From NCBI GenBank assembly GCA_965248715.1, contig CBDFKB010000005.1, forward strand, positions 200,292 to 264,291: a DNA stretch of 64,000 nt, in the 5' to 3' direction. This stretch comes from CBDFKB01 sp965248715 (GTDB lineage Bacteria > Pseudomonadota > Alphaproteobacteria > Rhizobiales > Rhizobiaceae). The notes beneath the pieces were generated by a model. It was not told where the DNA came from, made no database searches, and was given only the letters and a program-made list of their open reading frames with translations. This document shows positions 27,419-35,932 of this stretch, piece after piece (the first letter of the stretch is position 1; each line of letters begins with the position of its first letter). The position numbers and the translations under genes are program-made.

Positions 27419-28359
27419 GCCGCGCCGCCGCCCAACTCAGCGATCGCAGCAATGATATCGTCAAATGCCCGTCGCGCTACTAATGACGAATGGCGCGCCC
27501 GCAAATGGCCGTGCACCAAGCCCTTGTGGATCACACCCCGCGCTTGACCGCCGGCAGCGGTGATGTGAGCGCAATAATTAACCGCATCGTCGGCCAGCGG
27601 ATCGCATTCAGCGCCAAATGCGACCGTCGCAGGCAAGCTGGAAAAATCAATATCCAACAAGGGAAAGGCGCGGCAATCGCGATCGCTTGATCCGCCGCCA
27701 ATCGCATCGGCGTAGAATTCCAACTCCTTGACCGTCAACAACGGCGCGTTTGCGTGTTCCAAGTACGATCCGCCATGCCGCACGCCGCCGAGCCCGGGAT
27801 AGATCAGTACCTGGCCGGCCGGCGCCGGCATGGTGCCCCGCCGGGCGTGGGCGAGGGCAGCGGCCAGATTGGCCCCGCCGCTATCACCACACAACACAAT
27901 CGGTAAATTATCGGCGCTGGCTAACCATCGATAGGCGGCCTGCACATCGTCAAGCGCGGCGGAAAACGGAAATTCCGGCGCCAGCCGATAGTCGACCGAG
28001 ACGGTCGCAAAGCCGGTTCGGGCGCAAATTTCCGCACAAACATCATCATGGCTATTAAGCCCGCCGACCACCAAACCGCCGCCATGGACATACAATACCC
28101 GTGCTTGGCCGGCACTTTCGTTGTGCCGATAAGCCCTTACCGGGACCTGGTGCCCGTCATCTTGCGCCGACAAATCCTCCACACCAATGCCGCTCGGATA
28201 GCCATTGAAAAACGCCCTACACATCGCGTTATAGACTTTGCGCTGTTCAGCAACCGAACGCGTGACCGCATCTGGCGGATAATATTGATTGGTGCGCTCG
28301 ATGAAGGCCCAGATTTCAGGGTCGAGCAACCCATCATATTTATTGGCATAGTCGGTCAT
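27415..28359 (-). CDS. alpha/beta hydrolase (hormone-sensitive lipase family esterase)
   Basis: 314 residues. The HSL-family oxyanion motif is VHGGGLVVGG (about residue 91), the nucleophile elbow is CGDSGGANLAAAL, and the catalytic Asp and His probably lie in AECDPLADDA and GLVHGHLR. Such enzymes hydrolyse short acyl esters or related compounds; the substrate is unknown. It is 18 bases downstream of the M24 peptidase gene on the same strand, so they form a likely two-gene unit. Confidence 0.9.
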   Translation of the reverse strand: MTDYANKYDGLLDPEIWAFIERTNQYYPPDAVTRSVAEQRKVYNAMCRAFFNGYPSGIGVEDLSAQDDGHQVPVRAYRHNESAGQARVLYVHGGGLVVGGLNSHDDVCAEICARTGFATVSVDYRLAPEFPFSAALDDVQAAYRWLASADNLPIVLCGDSGGANLAAALAHARRGTMPAPAGQVLIYPGLGGVRHGGSYLEHANAPLLTVKELEFYADAIGGGSSDRDCRAFPLLDIDFSSLPATVAFGAECDPLADDAVNYCAHITAAGGQARGVIHKGLVHGHLRARHSSLVARRAFDDIIAAIAELGGGAA

Positions 28360-28377
28360 GGCCGCGCCTGGCGATTC

Positions 28378-29490
28378 TTACAGGCCGACGATGCGCGGGC
28401 CGCGCTCGGCTGAAGTTAACGATACCCCACCATCTTCGGTGACCAAAAAATCATCCTCGATCCTTATCCCGATCCGGCCCGGCAGATAAAGCCCAGGCTC
28501 GATCGTAAACACCATGCCGGGAACCAGTTCGGTGTGGTTGCCGACCATGATCTGCGGCGCTTCATGCACGTCCATACCAAGTCCGTGGCCGGTTTTGTGA
28601 ACGATGAATTCGCCAAACGGTGAGTTTCGCAGCACCTTAGTCACCGCAACATCGACATCGTGCGCGGTCGTGGCACTGGTGACCATCTCACGGCCGCGGG
28701 CGTTGGCGCCGAGCACGGTTTCGTGGATAGCAGTGAATTCGACGCTGACATGTTCAAGATAAACCGTTCGGGTGATATCGGCGTTATAGCCAGCGTAAGT
28801 CGCGCCGAAATCGATCAGCAGCGGGTCGCCTGGCTGCAACCGCCGTTCGCGGCTGCTCGTTCCATGCGGGTCGGCTGCCGCCGCCCCGCTCAGCACCAAA
28901 GGAGCAAAGGCGACGCCGTCCGCGCCCTGGTCCAGCATCGCGCTCACCAAGGTTTGGCAAATTTCGACTTCACTGATACCGCGTTCGACCACTTTAAGGG
29001 TGGTTTCCAGCGCCGCCTCGGAGATGCGGATCGCCTCGCGCAGCAGATTGATTTCAGCATCGTCCTTGATAAGGCGCATGGCAGAAATCAATTCCTGCGC
29101 ATCCTCTACCGAACCGTTACCCACATGATGGCGCAGGGCTTCGGCTTCGAACATTCGCATGCGCAGGCCTTCGACGCCGATCCGTTTGCCGGGCAATGCC
29201 GCCACCGCGTCAGCCATTGCGCGGTCATAACCATCACTGTCGCGCCAATAATGGGTTTCGCCGCCGGGCCCGGTACTTTGCCATTTGCCACGCTCAAGCG
29301 ATGGCATCACCGCCGTGACCGTTGCCTCGTTATCGATAAACAAGATCGTCGGGCGTTCCATCAAATGAAATTTGATCCCGGTCAGATAGAAAAAATTGGC
29401 GCCGGGCACCATTGCCACCGCGTCGAACCCTTTAGCGCCGAGCGCTTCTCCAAGTCGTTGCCGGCGCATTGTAAAATCAAATTCAGTCAT
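28378..29490 (-). CDS. M24 family metallopeptidase (Xaa-Pro peptidase-like)
   Basis: 370 residues with a creatinase-type N-terminal domain and a pita-bread catalytic domain from about residue 140. Metal ligands appear in LIDFGATYAGYNADITRT (two Asp), HKTGHGLGMDVHEAP (His) and FTIEPGLYLPGRIGIRIED (two Glu). Family members cleave X-Pro dipeptides or related amide bonds. The upstream region is occupied by repeat F, so its native promoter may have been displaced. Confidence 0.92.
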   Translation of the reverse strand: MTEFDFTMRRQRLGEALGAKGFDAVAMVPGANFFYLTGIKFHLMERPTILFIDNEATVTAVMPSLERGKWQSTGPGGETHYWRDSDGYDRAMADAVAALPGKRIGVEGLRMRMFEAEALRHHVGNGSVEDAQELISAMRLIKDDAEINLLREAIRISEAALETTLKVVERGISEVEICQTLVSAMLDQGADGVAFAPLVLSGAAAADPHGTSSRERRLQPGDPLLIDFGATYAGYNADITRTVYLEHVSVEFTAIHETVLGANARGREMVTSATTAHDVDVAVTKVLRNSPFGEFIVHKTGHGLGMDVHEAPQIMVGNHTELVPGMVFTIEPGLYLPGRIGIRIEDDFLVTEDGGVSLTSAERGPRIVGL

Positions 29491-29554
29491 GATTTGTCGA
29501 ACCGTTTAGCGATGAACCCATACCCCTCCAGGGCCGGTTGGGGTTCTGGACCCA

Positions 29555-29824
29555 AGGCCGTGTGGGCGGATTGGTTTTCGACCTGGCGCTTGTCAAATTT
29601 TGATCGTGAACAGGCGAAAGACGCGCCATGGTGTGACCGACCATCAGTGTCTTTCAACCCATTCACGGGCAAAATTCGCCGGGTCTTTAAAAGATATGGG
29701 CAAAATCGCTCGCCTTGTTGTCGAAAAGCCTCGAAAATGAGGGACATTGTCTGCGTCTTTCCTGCTAAAACCGGACGATTTTGACGCATACCACGTTCAA
29801 AATCCAATCCGTCCACACGGCCTA
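29555..29824. repeat. repeat F, about 270 bp with long imperfect inverted ends
   Basis: The left end is AAGGCCGTGTGGGCGGATTG and the right end, read inverted, is TAGGCCGTGTGGACGGATTG. Similarity continues inward for about 60 bases. The right edge lies at CCTAGGG. The ends resemble the GGnCnGTGGAC termini of IS-B and repeat C, so it may be a relative. An open frame on the minus strand crosses it (29487-29816) but looks like repeat sequence, not a gene. Single copy in this window. Confidence 0.65.
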
Positions 29825-29931
29825 GGGACCGTTAGTCATTTTGACCGGTTTGGCTGGCATCGGCAATCGGCCATTGTCTAGCCGCGCCGCATGGTCGATA
29901 ATGGTTCAACTACTACGCGAGTTCTGCACAT

Positions 29932-30744
29932 ATGTTTGTATCCTGCCGCGAACAGATTTCCGCTATTAACTGCGTGCTCGAAGCATTTTTGATCATGCTC
30001 GGCCAGGGCACAGTGCGCTATGTGCTGTTTGCCGGCTTAGTCTATTTGATCGTTAATATCGCCCTTGCCGGGGTGCTGACCAAGCGCAAGATCCGTGACG
30101 ACAGCCCCGAGCGGCAACAATTGCTGCGGGAATTTTTCGCCTCCATGCGCACGGTATTGGTGTTTTCTGGATTTGGTGTGTTTGTCGGGCTTGGGGTTTT
30201 TACCGGCCTCATCGTCGTTCATCTTGATCCAGCTTACTATGGTTGGCCCTATTTCGTGGTCAATGTAGTGTTGTTGATTGTTGGCCATGACACCTGGATT
30301 TACTGGACCCATCGCTGGATGCACACCAAGCGGGTTTATCACACCTTTCACGGCTTTCATCACCGCTCGTTCAACCCTTCGCCGTGGACCGCTTATGCGT
30401 TCGCGCTTGGCGAGGCGGTGGTTCAGGGCGCTTATTTGCCGCTTATCATCTTCCTGCTGCCATCGAGCCTGCCGGCGGTTCTTTTGTTTACGCTGGCGGC
30501 GATATTGCGCAATGTGATTGCCCATTGCGGCTACGAACTTTATCCACCGGGCAAGGATGGTCGACCCAAATTCGACTGGCTGGCGACGGTTACCCATCAC
30601 GATCTGCATCACGCCCAAGCGGGGTGGAATTTTGCGCTCTATTTCACCTTTTGGGATCGGTGGTTGGGCACTGAACACCCCGATTATCACCGCCATTATG
30701 CGGTTTCGGTGCGCGCGGAACCGGGAAAACCGGCACCGGCATAG
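29932..30744 (+). CDS. membrane fatty acid hydroxylase / sterol desaturase family protein
   Basis: 270 residues with several transmembrane helices. Histidine clusters for the di-iron centre are present: HDTWIYWTHRWMH, HGFHHRS, and HHDLHHAQAGWNF followed by the family ending FWDRWLGTEHPDY. Members hydroxylate or desaturate lipids such as carotenoids, sterols or fatty acids. No carotenoid or hopanoid genes are adjacent, so the substrate is open. ATG 29932 is used; ATG 29995 is an alternative shorter start. Confidence 0.88.
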   Translation: MFVSCREQISAINCVLEAFLIMLGQGTVRYVLFAGLVYLIVNIALAGVLTKRKIRDDSPERQQLLREFFASMRTVLVFSGFGVFVGLGVFTGLIVVHLDPAYYGWPYFVVNVVLLIVGHDTWIYWTHRWMHTKRVYHTFHGFHHRSFNPSPWTAYAFALGEAVVQGAYLPLIIFLLPSSLPAVLLFTLAAILRNVIAHCGYELYPPGKDGRPKFDWLATVTHHDLHHAQAGWNFALYFTFWDRWLGTEHPDYHRHYAVSVRAEPGKPAPA

Positions 30745-30746
30745 AC

Positions 30747-31463
30747 CTATTTCAGCATAAGCTCTCTAAAAAACCCGGTGGAACTGCGCAGCCAGTATTT
30801 TTCGCCGGATTTCGACACCCAGCGGCATTTATCCGATGACCCGGATTTGCGCAGACAAAATCGGTTGTTTCGCACATAATATTGCCCTTTGCCGCTCACT
30901 GAACCGGTAAAGGTTACGGTCTCATATTGTCTGCCTTCAAGAAATTTTGTGCTGGTGCCGTTTTGATTGTCGAGGGTTTTGCCGACCAGCCTGGCCTCGA
31001 CCGCCTTTGCGGCGACTTCGCCAAGTGCAAACAACTGCGAACTGCCCGGCCTGTCCTGGGTCAACGAATAACCGGAAAGTGCATCGGTGCTTGGGGTGTA
31101 AATCAAATAGTCGCGCCGATTGCTTTTGGCATAGTCCAAAACCATGTTGGAACCGGATATAGTGGCGGTCACCGGGCGTATCAAATTGCTCGAGCGCCCG
31201 TCATCGTCGACCACCTGCACCACCGCGGGCAGGATGCGGGATCCGGAGCCGAAATCGATTTTATAGCTATATCCGGTTTTCCACTCACCGACAAAAATCC
31301 GGTTCGTCAATCGCTCGCGCACCCGCTTACTGAGCGCCGGGTTTAGGTCGACAAAGGCGGCGGAATCAAGCGCTTCCGTGGCACCTTGACACGCGGCTAA
31401 CGCCAATGACAAAGCAATCACGCCCATCAGCGCCGGGAAACTGAATTTGCGCCTTAGCGCCAT
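30747..31463 (-). CDS. lipoprotein of unknown function
   Basis: 238 residues from ATG 31463. The signal peptide with lipobox (LSLALAACQGA) predicts lipidation at Cys. The mature chain has a region of beta-like sequence with two cysteines near the end (NRFCLRKSGSSDKCRWVS), which could form a disulfide. I do not recognise the family. It is convergent with the fatty acid hydroxylase gene, two bases apart, and is followed upstream by the D1/E repeat cluster. Confidence 0.65.
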   Translation of the reverse strand: MALRRKFSFPALMGVIALSLALAACQGATEALDSAAFVDLNPALSKRVRERLTNRIFVGEWKTGYSYKIDFGSGSRILPAVVQVVDDDGRSSNLIRPVTATISGSNMVLDYAKSNRRDYLIYTPSTDALSGYSLTQDRPGSSQLFALGEVAAKAVEARLVGKTLDNQNGTSTKFLEGRQYETVTFTGSVSGKGQYYVRNNRFCLRKSGSSDKCRWVSKSGEKYWLRSSTGFFRELMLK

Positions 31464-31632
31464 TGTGGCCTCCACCCTGCTTACGCAGGAGCAAAATCAT
31501 AGCAGAACAGTACCGGTTCGCAAAATTGTGCGGCCATGCCAATATCGGTCGGGCGCTTGCAAGACGCACCGACTTTACCGGCGCAAACCCCAAACCGGGC
31601 GTCGGCAACAAAGCCCTGCCCGCATAATTTGC

Positions 31633-31931
31633 AGATGAGCACCTGCCAAAAATCCTTCTTTTGGGTCCTGGGAGCAATTTTTCGTTTTTGCGTTCCTCAA
31701 ATATTTCAACATATTATCCTCTGATTAGGCACGTAGTACAGGTCGGGCAAGATTTGTCTGATACAGGCTGTAAAAGGTCTGTTTTGGCCAATATTTTCGA
31801 TTAGAACAGTCTGGCACGCGCCGAAAATAAAATTGCCTGTCCAAAGTGCCTAATCAGATATTATCCGGTACTCGAAACTTCGAAGTCACACCCAGCCCAA
31901 CAAAGTCGAGGGTTCTTAGAGGTACTCAGAT
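31633..31931. repeat. repeat D copy 1, interrupted by repeat E
   Basis: Outer parts 31633-31719 and 31859-31931 match the uninterrupted copy D2 (62928-63077) on the opposite strand. The ends are imperfect inverted repeats (AGATGAGCACCTGCCAAAAA against ATCTGAGTACCTCTAAGAAC-type). The right end contains GAGGT and the bases AT of the thiamine pyrophosphokinase start codon. Confidence 0.85.
31720..31858. mobile_element. repeat E, 139-bp MITE with 8-bp target duplication
   Basis: Perfect 13-bp terminal inverted repeats TCTGATTAGGCAC/GTGCCTAATCAGA. It is flanked on both sides by TATTATCC (31712-31719 and 31859-31866). The related repeat D2 has this octamer once (as ggataata, 62993-63000) with no insert, so E inserted into D1 and duplicated its target. 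No coding capacity. The 8-bp duplication excludes the CTAG/TA-type mechanism of the other elements here; the parent transposase is unknown. Confidence 0.92.
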
Positions 31932-32625
31932 GACGAAACAGCAGGAAAAATTACCGATACGGTTTTCTCGGCCAGCACTTATTGTTGGCGCAGGGTCGGT
32001 TGATGATGCCACATTGCGGCAAATGCACGCTTCGCAATATGCGCTGGTTGCCGCCGACGGGGCTGCCGATTTCCTGCATAGCGCCGGCATGATCCCGGAC
32101 CTAATTGTCGGTGATCTAGATTCGCTCAGCGATCCCACCATGTGGACCGGCCGGTCGCGCATCGTTCACCTGCCGGAACAAGACACTACCGATTTTGAAA
32201 AATGCCTCTATGCAACCGACGCGCCGCTTTATCTGGGATTTGGCCTGACCGGTAAACGCTTTGACCACTCGCTCGCCACCTTGCACATTCTTACGAAATA
32301 TGCTGGCCACAAGCAGGTGATCATTATCGACGAGACCGATATAATCATCGCCATCACCGGACCTTTTGCCGCCGAATTGCAGCCTGGCGAGCGGGTTTCG
32401 GTCTATCCGCTGGAACCGGTGCTGATGGCACGTTCGGTCAATTTGAAATACCCGCTTGATGGTTTGCGGCTTAGCCAGGGCCAGGCGGTCGGCACCTCGA
32501 ACCAGGCCACCGGACGTAGCGTCGAAATTTTTCCCGAAGAAAATAATACGGCCAGTTACTGCGTCATTTTACCCAAAGCCAACCTTGAAGCGATGATCGA
32601 AAGGTTGACCGCCAAAAACGACTGA
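31930..32625 (+). CDS. thiamine pyrophosphokinase (thiamine diphosphokinase)
   Basis: 231 residues. It transfers pyrophosphate from ATP to thiamine, making the coenzyme that dxs in this window needs. Family motifs are AADGAADFL, PDLIVGDLDSL with the acidic metal ligands, TDFEKCLYA, and the GLTGKRFDHSLA loop. The ATG at 31930 is created at the right boundary of repeat D1: GAGGT lies 6 bases upstream and is repeat sequence, as are the A and T of the start codon. The frame is open further upstream inside the repeat (31846), but no support for use of that start is seen. Confidence 0.92.
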   Translation: MTKQQEKLPIRFSRPALIVGAGSVDDATLRQMHASQYALVAADGAADFLHSAGMIPDLIVGDLDSLSDPTMWTGRSRIVHLPEQDTTDFEKCLYATDAPLYLGFGLTGKRFDHSLATLHILTKYAGHKQVIIIDETDIIIAITGPFAAELQPGERVSVYPLEPVLMARSVNLKYPLDGLRLSQGQAVGTSNQATGRSVEIFPEENNTASYCVILPKANLEAMIERLTAKND

Positions 32626-32644
32626 TCCTTGTTTATTAGGGCAG

Positions 32645-33145
32645 TCACAGTTTTCCGCTCCATTTGAGTAAGGCCATTAGCACCACGTCATAGACCAGCG
32701 CCGGTATCTCACGCAGATGTGCTGCGGCAATGGCTAGCCAAGGGCGATGGCCGCCATCGCGTGCCGGCACGCCGGCGGCCGCGTCGATGCCGGCGATGCG
32801 CAGCAAACATACGCAACGCGGCAGATGAAAGGAACTCGACACCGCCCATACCGGCTCGCCGGCAATGGCGCGGCGATCAAGGATCGCCTTGCAATTTAAC
32901 ACCGATTGCAAGGTATCCTTAGCATCAGGCTCGACAATAATGCGATCACGGCCGATGCCGCGTTCGACCAGCAGATCGCCCATCACCTGGGCTTCGCTGC
33001 GCCCGGAACGGGCCTGGCCGCCGGTTGCCAAGAAAATTGCATTGTCTTGCTTGCCAGCGCTCGCGAGCGCCGCCTCGACCCGGCGTACCATCGTACCGCT
33101 CGCGGTTCCGTCGGGCTGCAATCGACAGCCAAAGATGAGGATCAT
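32645..33145 (-). CDS. YdcF-like DUF218 protein
   Basis: About 166 residues. The DUF218 pattern is visible: MILIFGCRLQPDG, FLATGGQARSGRSEAQVMGDLLVERGI, VEPDAKDTLQSVLN and SSSFHLPRCV. E. coli relatives include YdcF and SanA-type proteins acting at or near the cell envelope; activity is unsettled. No N-terminal membrane segment is visible with this start. ATG 33145 follows GGGAGGA by about 10 bases; the frame opens at 33178. Tail to tail with the thiamine pyrophosphokinase gene. Confidence 0.8.
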   Translation of the reverse strand: MILIFGCRLQPDGTASGTMVRRVEAALASAGKQDNAIFLATGGQARSGRSEAQVMGDLLVERGIGRDRIIVEPDAKDTLQSVLNCKAILDRRAIAGEPVWAVSSSFHLPRCVCLLRIAGIDAAAGVPARDGGHRPWLAIAAAHLREIPALVYDVVLMALLKWSGKL

Positions 33146-33308
33146 CAAATGTTTTTCCTCCCCGGCGGGCACCACCATAAGGTTATCAATAATGGCTTTA
33201 CACCACCACCGTGAACCTTACCGAAATCTAACCACGCCCTTAGCCAAAATTTAAGGCATCTGGGTTAGATTGTGGCGAGATTAGGTCTTGGTTTGAGTAG
33301 AGAGTAGT

Positions 33309-33584
33309 ATGACCGATCAAGTACGGCCACGTGTCAAATATGTCATCGGCCCCGATGGGAGCCCGCTGACGATTGCCGACCTGCCGCCCACGTCGACAAA
33401 ACGATGGGTGATCAGGCGCAAAGCTGAAGTTGTGGCCGCTGTTCGCGGTGGCCTGCTTTCGCTTGAGGAAGCCTGCAACCGCTATACCCTTACCGTCGAG
33501 GAATTTCTGTCCTGGCAGAGTTCGATCGACGAATATGGGTTGGCAGGACTTAGAACCACCCGGATCCAACACTACCGCCAATAG
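33309..33584 (+). CDS. sciP: SciP-type cell-cycle regulator (DUF1153)
   Basis: 91 residues matching the DUF1153/SciP family along its length: RVKYVIGPDGSPLTIADLPP, TKRWVIRRKAEVVAAVRGGLLS and the helix-turn-helix LSLEEACNRYTLTVEEFLSWQ. In Caulobacter SciP binds DNA and the master regulator CtrA and blocks CtrA-activated promoters. It is restricted to alphaproteobacteria and so supports the taxonomic assignment. Only a weak gagag precedes the ATG. It is transcribed alone, and repeats follow. Confidence 0.93.
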   Translation: MTDQVRPRVKYVIGPDGSPLTIADLPPTSTKRWVIRRKAEVVAAVRGGLLSLEEACNRYTLTVEEFLSWQSSIDEYGLAGLRTTRIQHYRQ

Positions 33585-33630
33585 TCCCAACTGCCTTTGC
33601 TAATTTTCTAGTTTTGCGGTGTATAATGCC

Positions 33631-33811
33631 AAACCCAGTGATCTTTGGCTCACTGCTATTTGGCGTTCTCGCTCACGGCAATTCTTCGCTTCGCTCAGGC
33701 GCGCGCGGGCGCGGCGCATAAGCGCCGGTTCGCTCTTCGCGAACTATTTCCAGTCAATAGGTGAAAAGCAAACCCAGTGATCTTTGGCTACACTGCTATT
33801 TGGCGTTCTTT
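33631..33811. repeat. pair of 40-bp direct repeats
   Basis: AAACCCAGTGATCTTTGGCT followed by (a)cactgctatttggcgttct occurs at 33631-33670 and again at 33770-33811, separated by about 100 bases of GC-rich sequence with the hairpin-like ttcgcttcgctcag and cgctcttcgcgaac. No gene is visible. It may be a decayed element flanked by duplicated ends. Confidence 0.6.
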
Positions 33812-33850
33812 CCCACAAGGAAAGTAAATTAGGTCCACTACCCATTACAC

Positions 33851-34716
33851 GTTGAATTTGAACAGCAAAACGTCGCCGTCGCCAAACCACTTTGTAATCC
33901 TTGGGCACCTACACTTTGTCTTCCTTGGCAACCCCACACTCCGTCATCCTTGGGCACCGGCCCAAGGATCCAGTGCTGCCTTGGGTTTAACCCATGCATT
34001 TTCAACCCGCCCTACGCTTGCCTGAGGGTAGCCGAGGCACGATGTGCGGCTTCGCCACTTATTATGCTGGATCCTTGGCACGGTGGCCAAGGATGACGGG
34101 CGTAAGGCCCGCCCCGCTGCCGTACTAGCGCTTGTCACGTTGAATTTGAACAGCAAAACGTCGCCGTCGCCAAACCACTTTGTAATCCTTGGGCACCTAC
34201 ACTTTGTCTTCCTTGGCAACCCCACACTCCGTCATCCTTGGGCACCGGCCCAAGGATCCAGTGCTGCCTTGGGTTTAACCATGCATCTTCAACCCGCCCT
34301 ACGCTTGCCTGAGGGTAGCCGAGGCACGATGTGCGGCTTCGCCACTTATTATGCTGGATCCTTGGCACGGTGGCCAAGGATGACGGGGCGTAAGGCCCGC
34401 CCCGCTGCCGCACTAGCGCTTGTCACGTTGAATTTGAACAGCAAAACGTCGCCGTCGCCAACCCGCTTTGTAATCCTTGGGCACCTACACTTTGTCTTCC
34501 TTGGCAACCCCACACTCCGTCATCCTTGGGCACCGGCCCAAGGATCCAGTGCTGCCTTGGGTTTAACCCATGCATCTTCAACCCGCCCTACGCTTGCCTG
34601 AGGGTAGCCGAGGCACGATGTGCGGCTTCGCCACTTATTATGCTGGATCCTTGGCACGGTGGCCAAGGATGACGGGGCGTAAGGCCCGCCCCGCTGCCGC
34701 ACTAGCGCTTGTCACC
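33851..34716. repeat. three tandem copies of a 288-289 bp unit
   Basis: Units start at 33851, 34139 and 34428 (each GTTGAATTTGAACAGCAAAA) and are nearly identical. Each contains two hairpins in opposite orientation, GTCATCCTTGG...CCAAGGATCCAG and CTGGATCCTTGG...CCAAGGATGAC. Each ends with CTAGCGCTTGTCAC, the first bases of repeat P1. Only the third unit continues into a full P1. Open frames here merely follow the repeat and have no protein features. Confidence 0.93.
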
Positions 34717-34808
34717 AAGCGTTGGATACGCTTCGTCGCGCTATCTTTTTGTTTGTGCGCGTATTCTTGTCCGAAAACCGCTACACACTTTTCGGGAATA
34801 CGCTCTAG
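34702..34808. repeat. repeat P1 copy 2 (type I)
   Basis: 107 bp, CTAG-bounded, fused to the third 289-bp tandem unit on its left. Second hairpin arms GCGTATTC/GAATACGC. It ends 20 bases from the ubiA stop. Confidence 0.92.
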
Positions 34809-34828
34809 GATAAATACCCGACCTGCGG

Positions 34829-35827
34829 CTAACGCACCGTCTGCCAGATCGAAGCAGCCATAAGGCCAATAAAGAATATCCATCCTAGATGGCTGTTGGC
34901 CTTGAAATGGGCCAGGCAGCGATCAGGGTCATCGATTTGCAGGTTGCGGATTTGCCAACCCATGTGAACCCCAACTAATGCCAAAGCGAGATAGCCGACA
35001 ACATTCATCGATGCCGCAATCAAACTTGCCGCAAACAGGGCGAACGCGCCACCATACAGGGCCGCAAGCGCCTCTTTGGTCTGCGACCCGAACAATAGCG
35101 CTGTGGATTTGACGCCGATTAGCGTGTCATCTTCCTTGTCTTGATGGGCGTAGATCGTGTCATAGCCGATCACCCACAAGATTGATCCGATATATAACAA
35201 GACCGGCGGCCAGCTAATACTGCCGGCAATCGCCGCCCAACCCAACAAAGCGCCCCAGGAAAAGGCAAAGCCCAGAAAAAGTTGCGGCCACCAGGTGACA
35301 CGCTTCATAAACGGATAGATGATGATCAGCGCGATCGATGCGAAACCAAGGCCGATCGCGACCGGGTTGAACGTCAACAAGATCCCCAGGCCAACCGCCA
35401 ATTGCAGCGCTAAAAACAACAACGCACCCTTATAGCCGACCCGCCCGGACGGCAACGGCCTGGAACGGGTGCGCGCCACTTTATCGTCGATGTCCTGGTC
35501 AACCAGATCATTGAACGTGCAGCCGGCACCGCGCATAACCATGGCACCGATCAGGAACAAGACCAGCATTGCCGCCACGCCGGCTTCACGGCCAACTGCC
35601 AATGCGCCAAGCGATATTGGTGCTGCTCCATCACCGGCGAAACCGTAAGCCAACGCGATCGACCACCAGCACGGCCACATTAACAGCCGCCAGCCGATCG
35701 GTCGTTCCCAACGCGCCAATTGCGCATAGGGCCAAAATCTCGCCGGCAGGAAACGGTGCACCCAGCTTCCCTTCAACGCATCGGCAACCATGCGCTCGGT
35801 AATGGATTTTTCGCTGATTTCGGTCAT
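34829..35827 (-). CDS. ubiA: 4-hydroxybenzoate polyprenyltransferase
   Basis: Inner-membrane prenyltransferase of ubiquinone synthesis, attaching the polyprenyl chain (made by an IspB-type synthase such as the one at 47133) to 4-hydroxybenzoate. 332 residues with about eight or nine transmembrane helices. The first aspartate-rich motif is NDLVDQDIDDKVARTRSRPL and the second DTIYAHQDKEDD, both required for binding Mg-pyrophosphate. Divergent from purD with about 105 bases between starts. Confidence 0.95.
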   Translation of the reverse strand: MTEISEKSITERMVADALKGSWVHRFLPARFWPYAQLARWERPIGWRLLMWPCWWSIALAYGFAGDGAAPISLGALAVGREAGVAAMLVLFLIGAMVMRGAGCTFNDLVDQDIDDKVARTRSRPLPSGRVGYKGALLFLALQLAVGLGILLTFNPVAIGLGFASIALIIIYPFMKRVTWWPQLFLGFAFSWGALLGWAAIAGSISWPPVLLYIGSILWVIGYDTIYAHQDKEDDTLIGVKSTALLFGSQTKEALAALYGGAFALFAASLIAASMNVVGYLALALVGVHMGWQIRNLQIDDPDRCLAHFKANSHLGWIFFIGLMAASIWQTVR

Positions 35828-35932
35828 TGCGCATCCCTACGATGACTGTGGCATGTGCACAAGATCGGCCATCACTTGGCTTGCAGTAGTGCCCCGTGAT
35901 ATGCGCGCCCAGCAACCATTGGGAACATTGCC

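Noticed and set aside
29487..29816. 110-codon minus-strand frame overlapping the M24 peptidase start
   Set aside because: It lies almost wholly within repeat F, whose inverted ends explain the sequence; no domain or signal features.
34044..34601. 185-codon plus-strand frame
   Set aside because: It merely follows the 289-bp tandem units; the peptide repeats with the DNA period and has no protein features.
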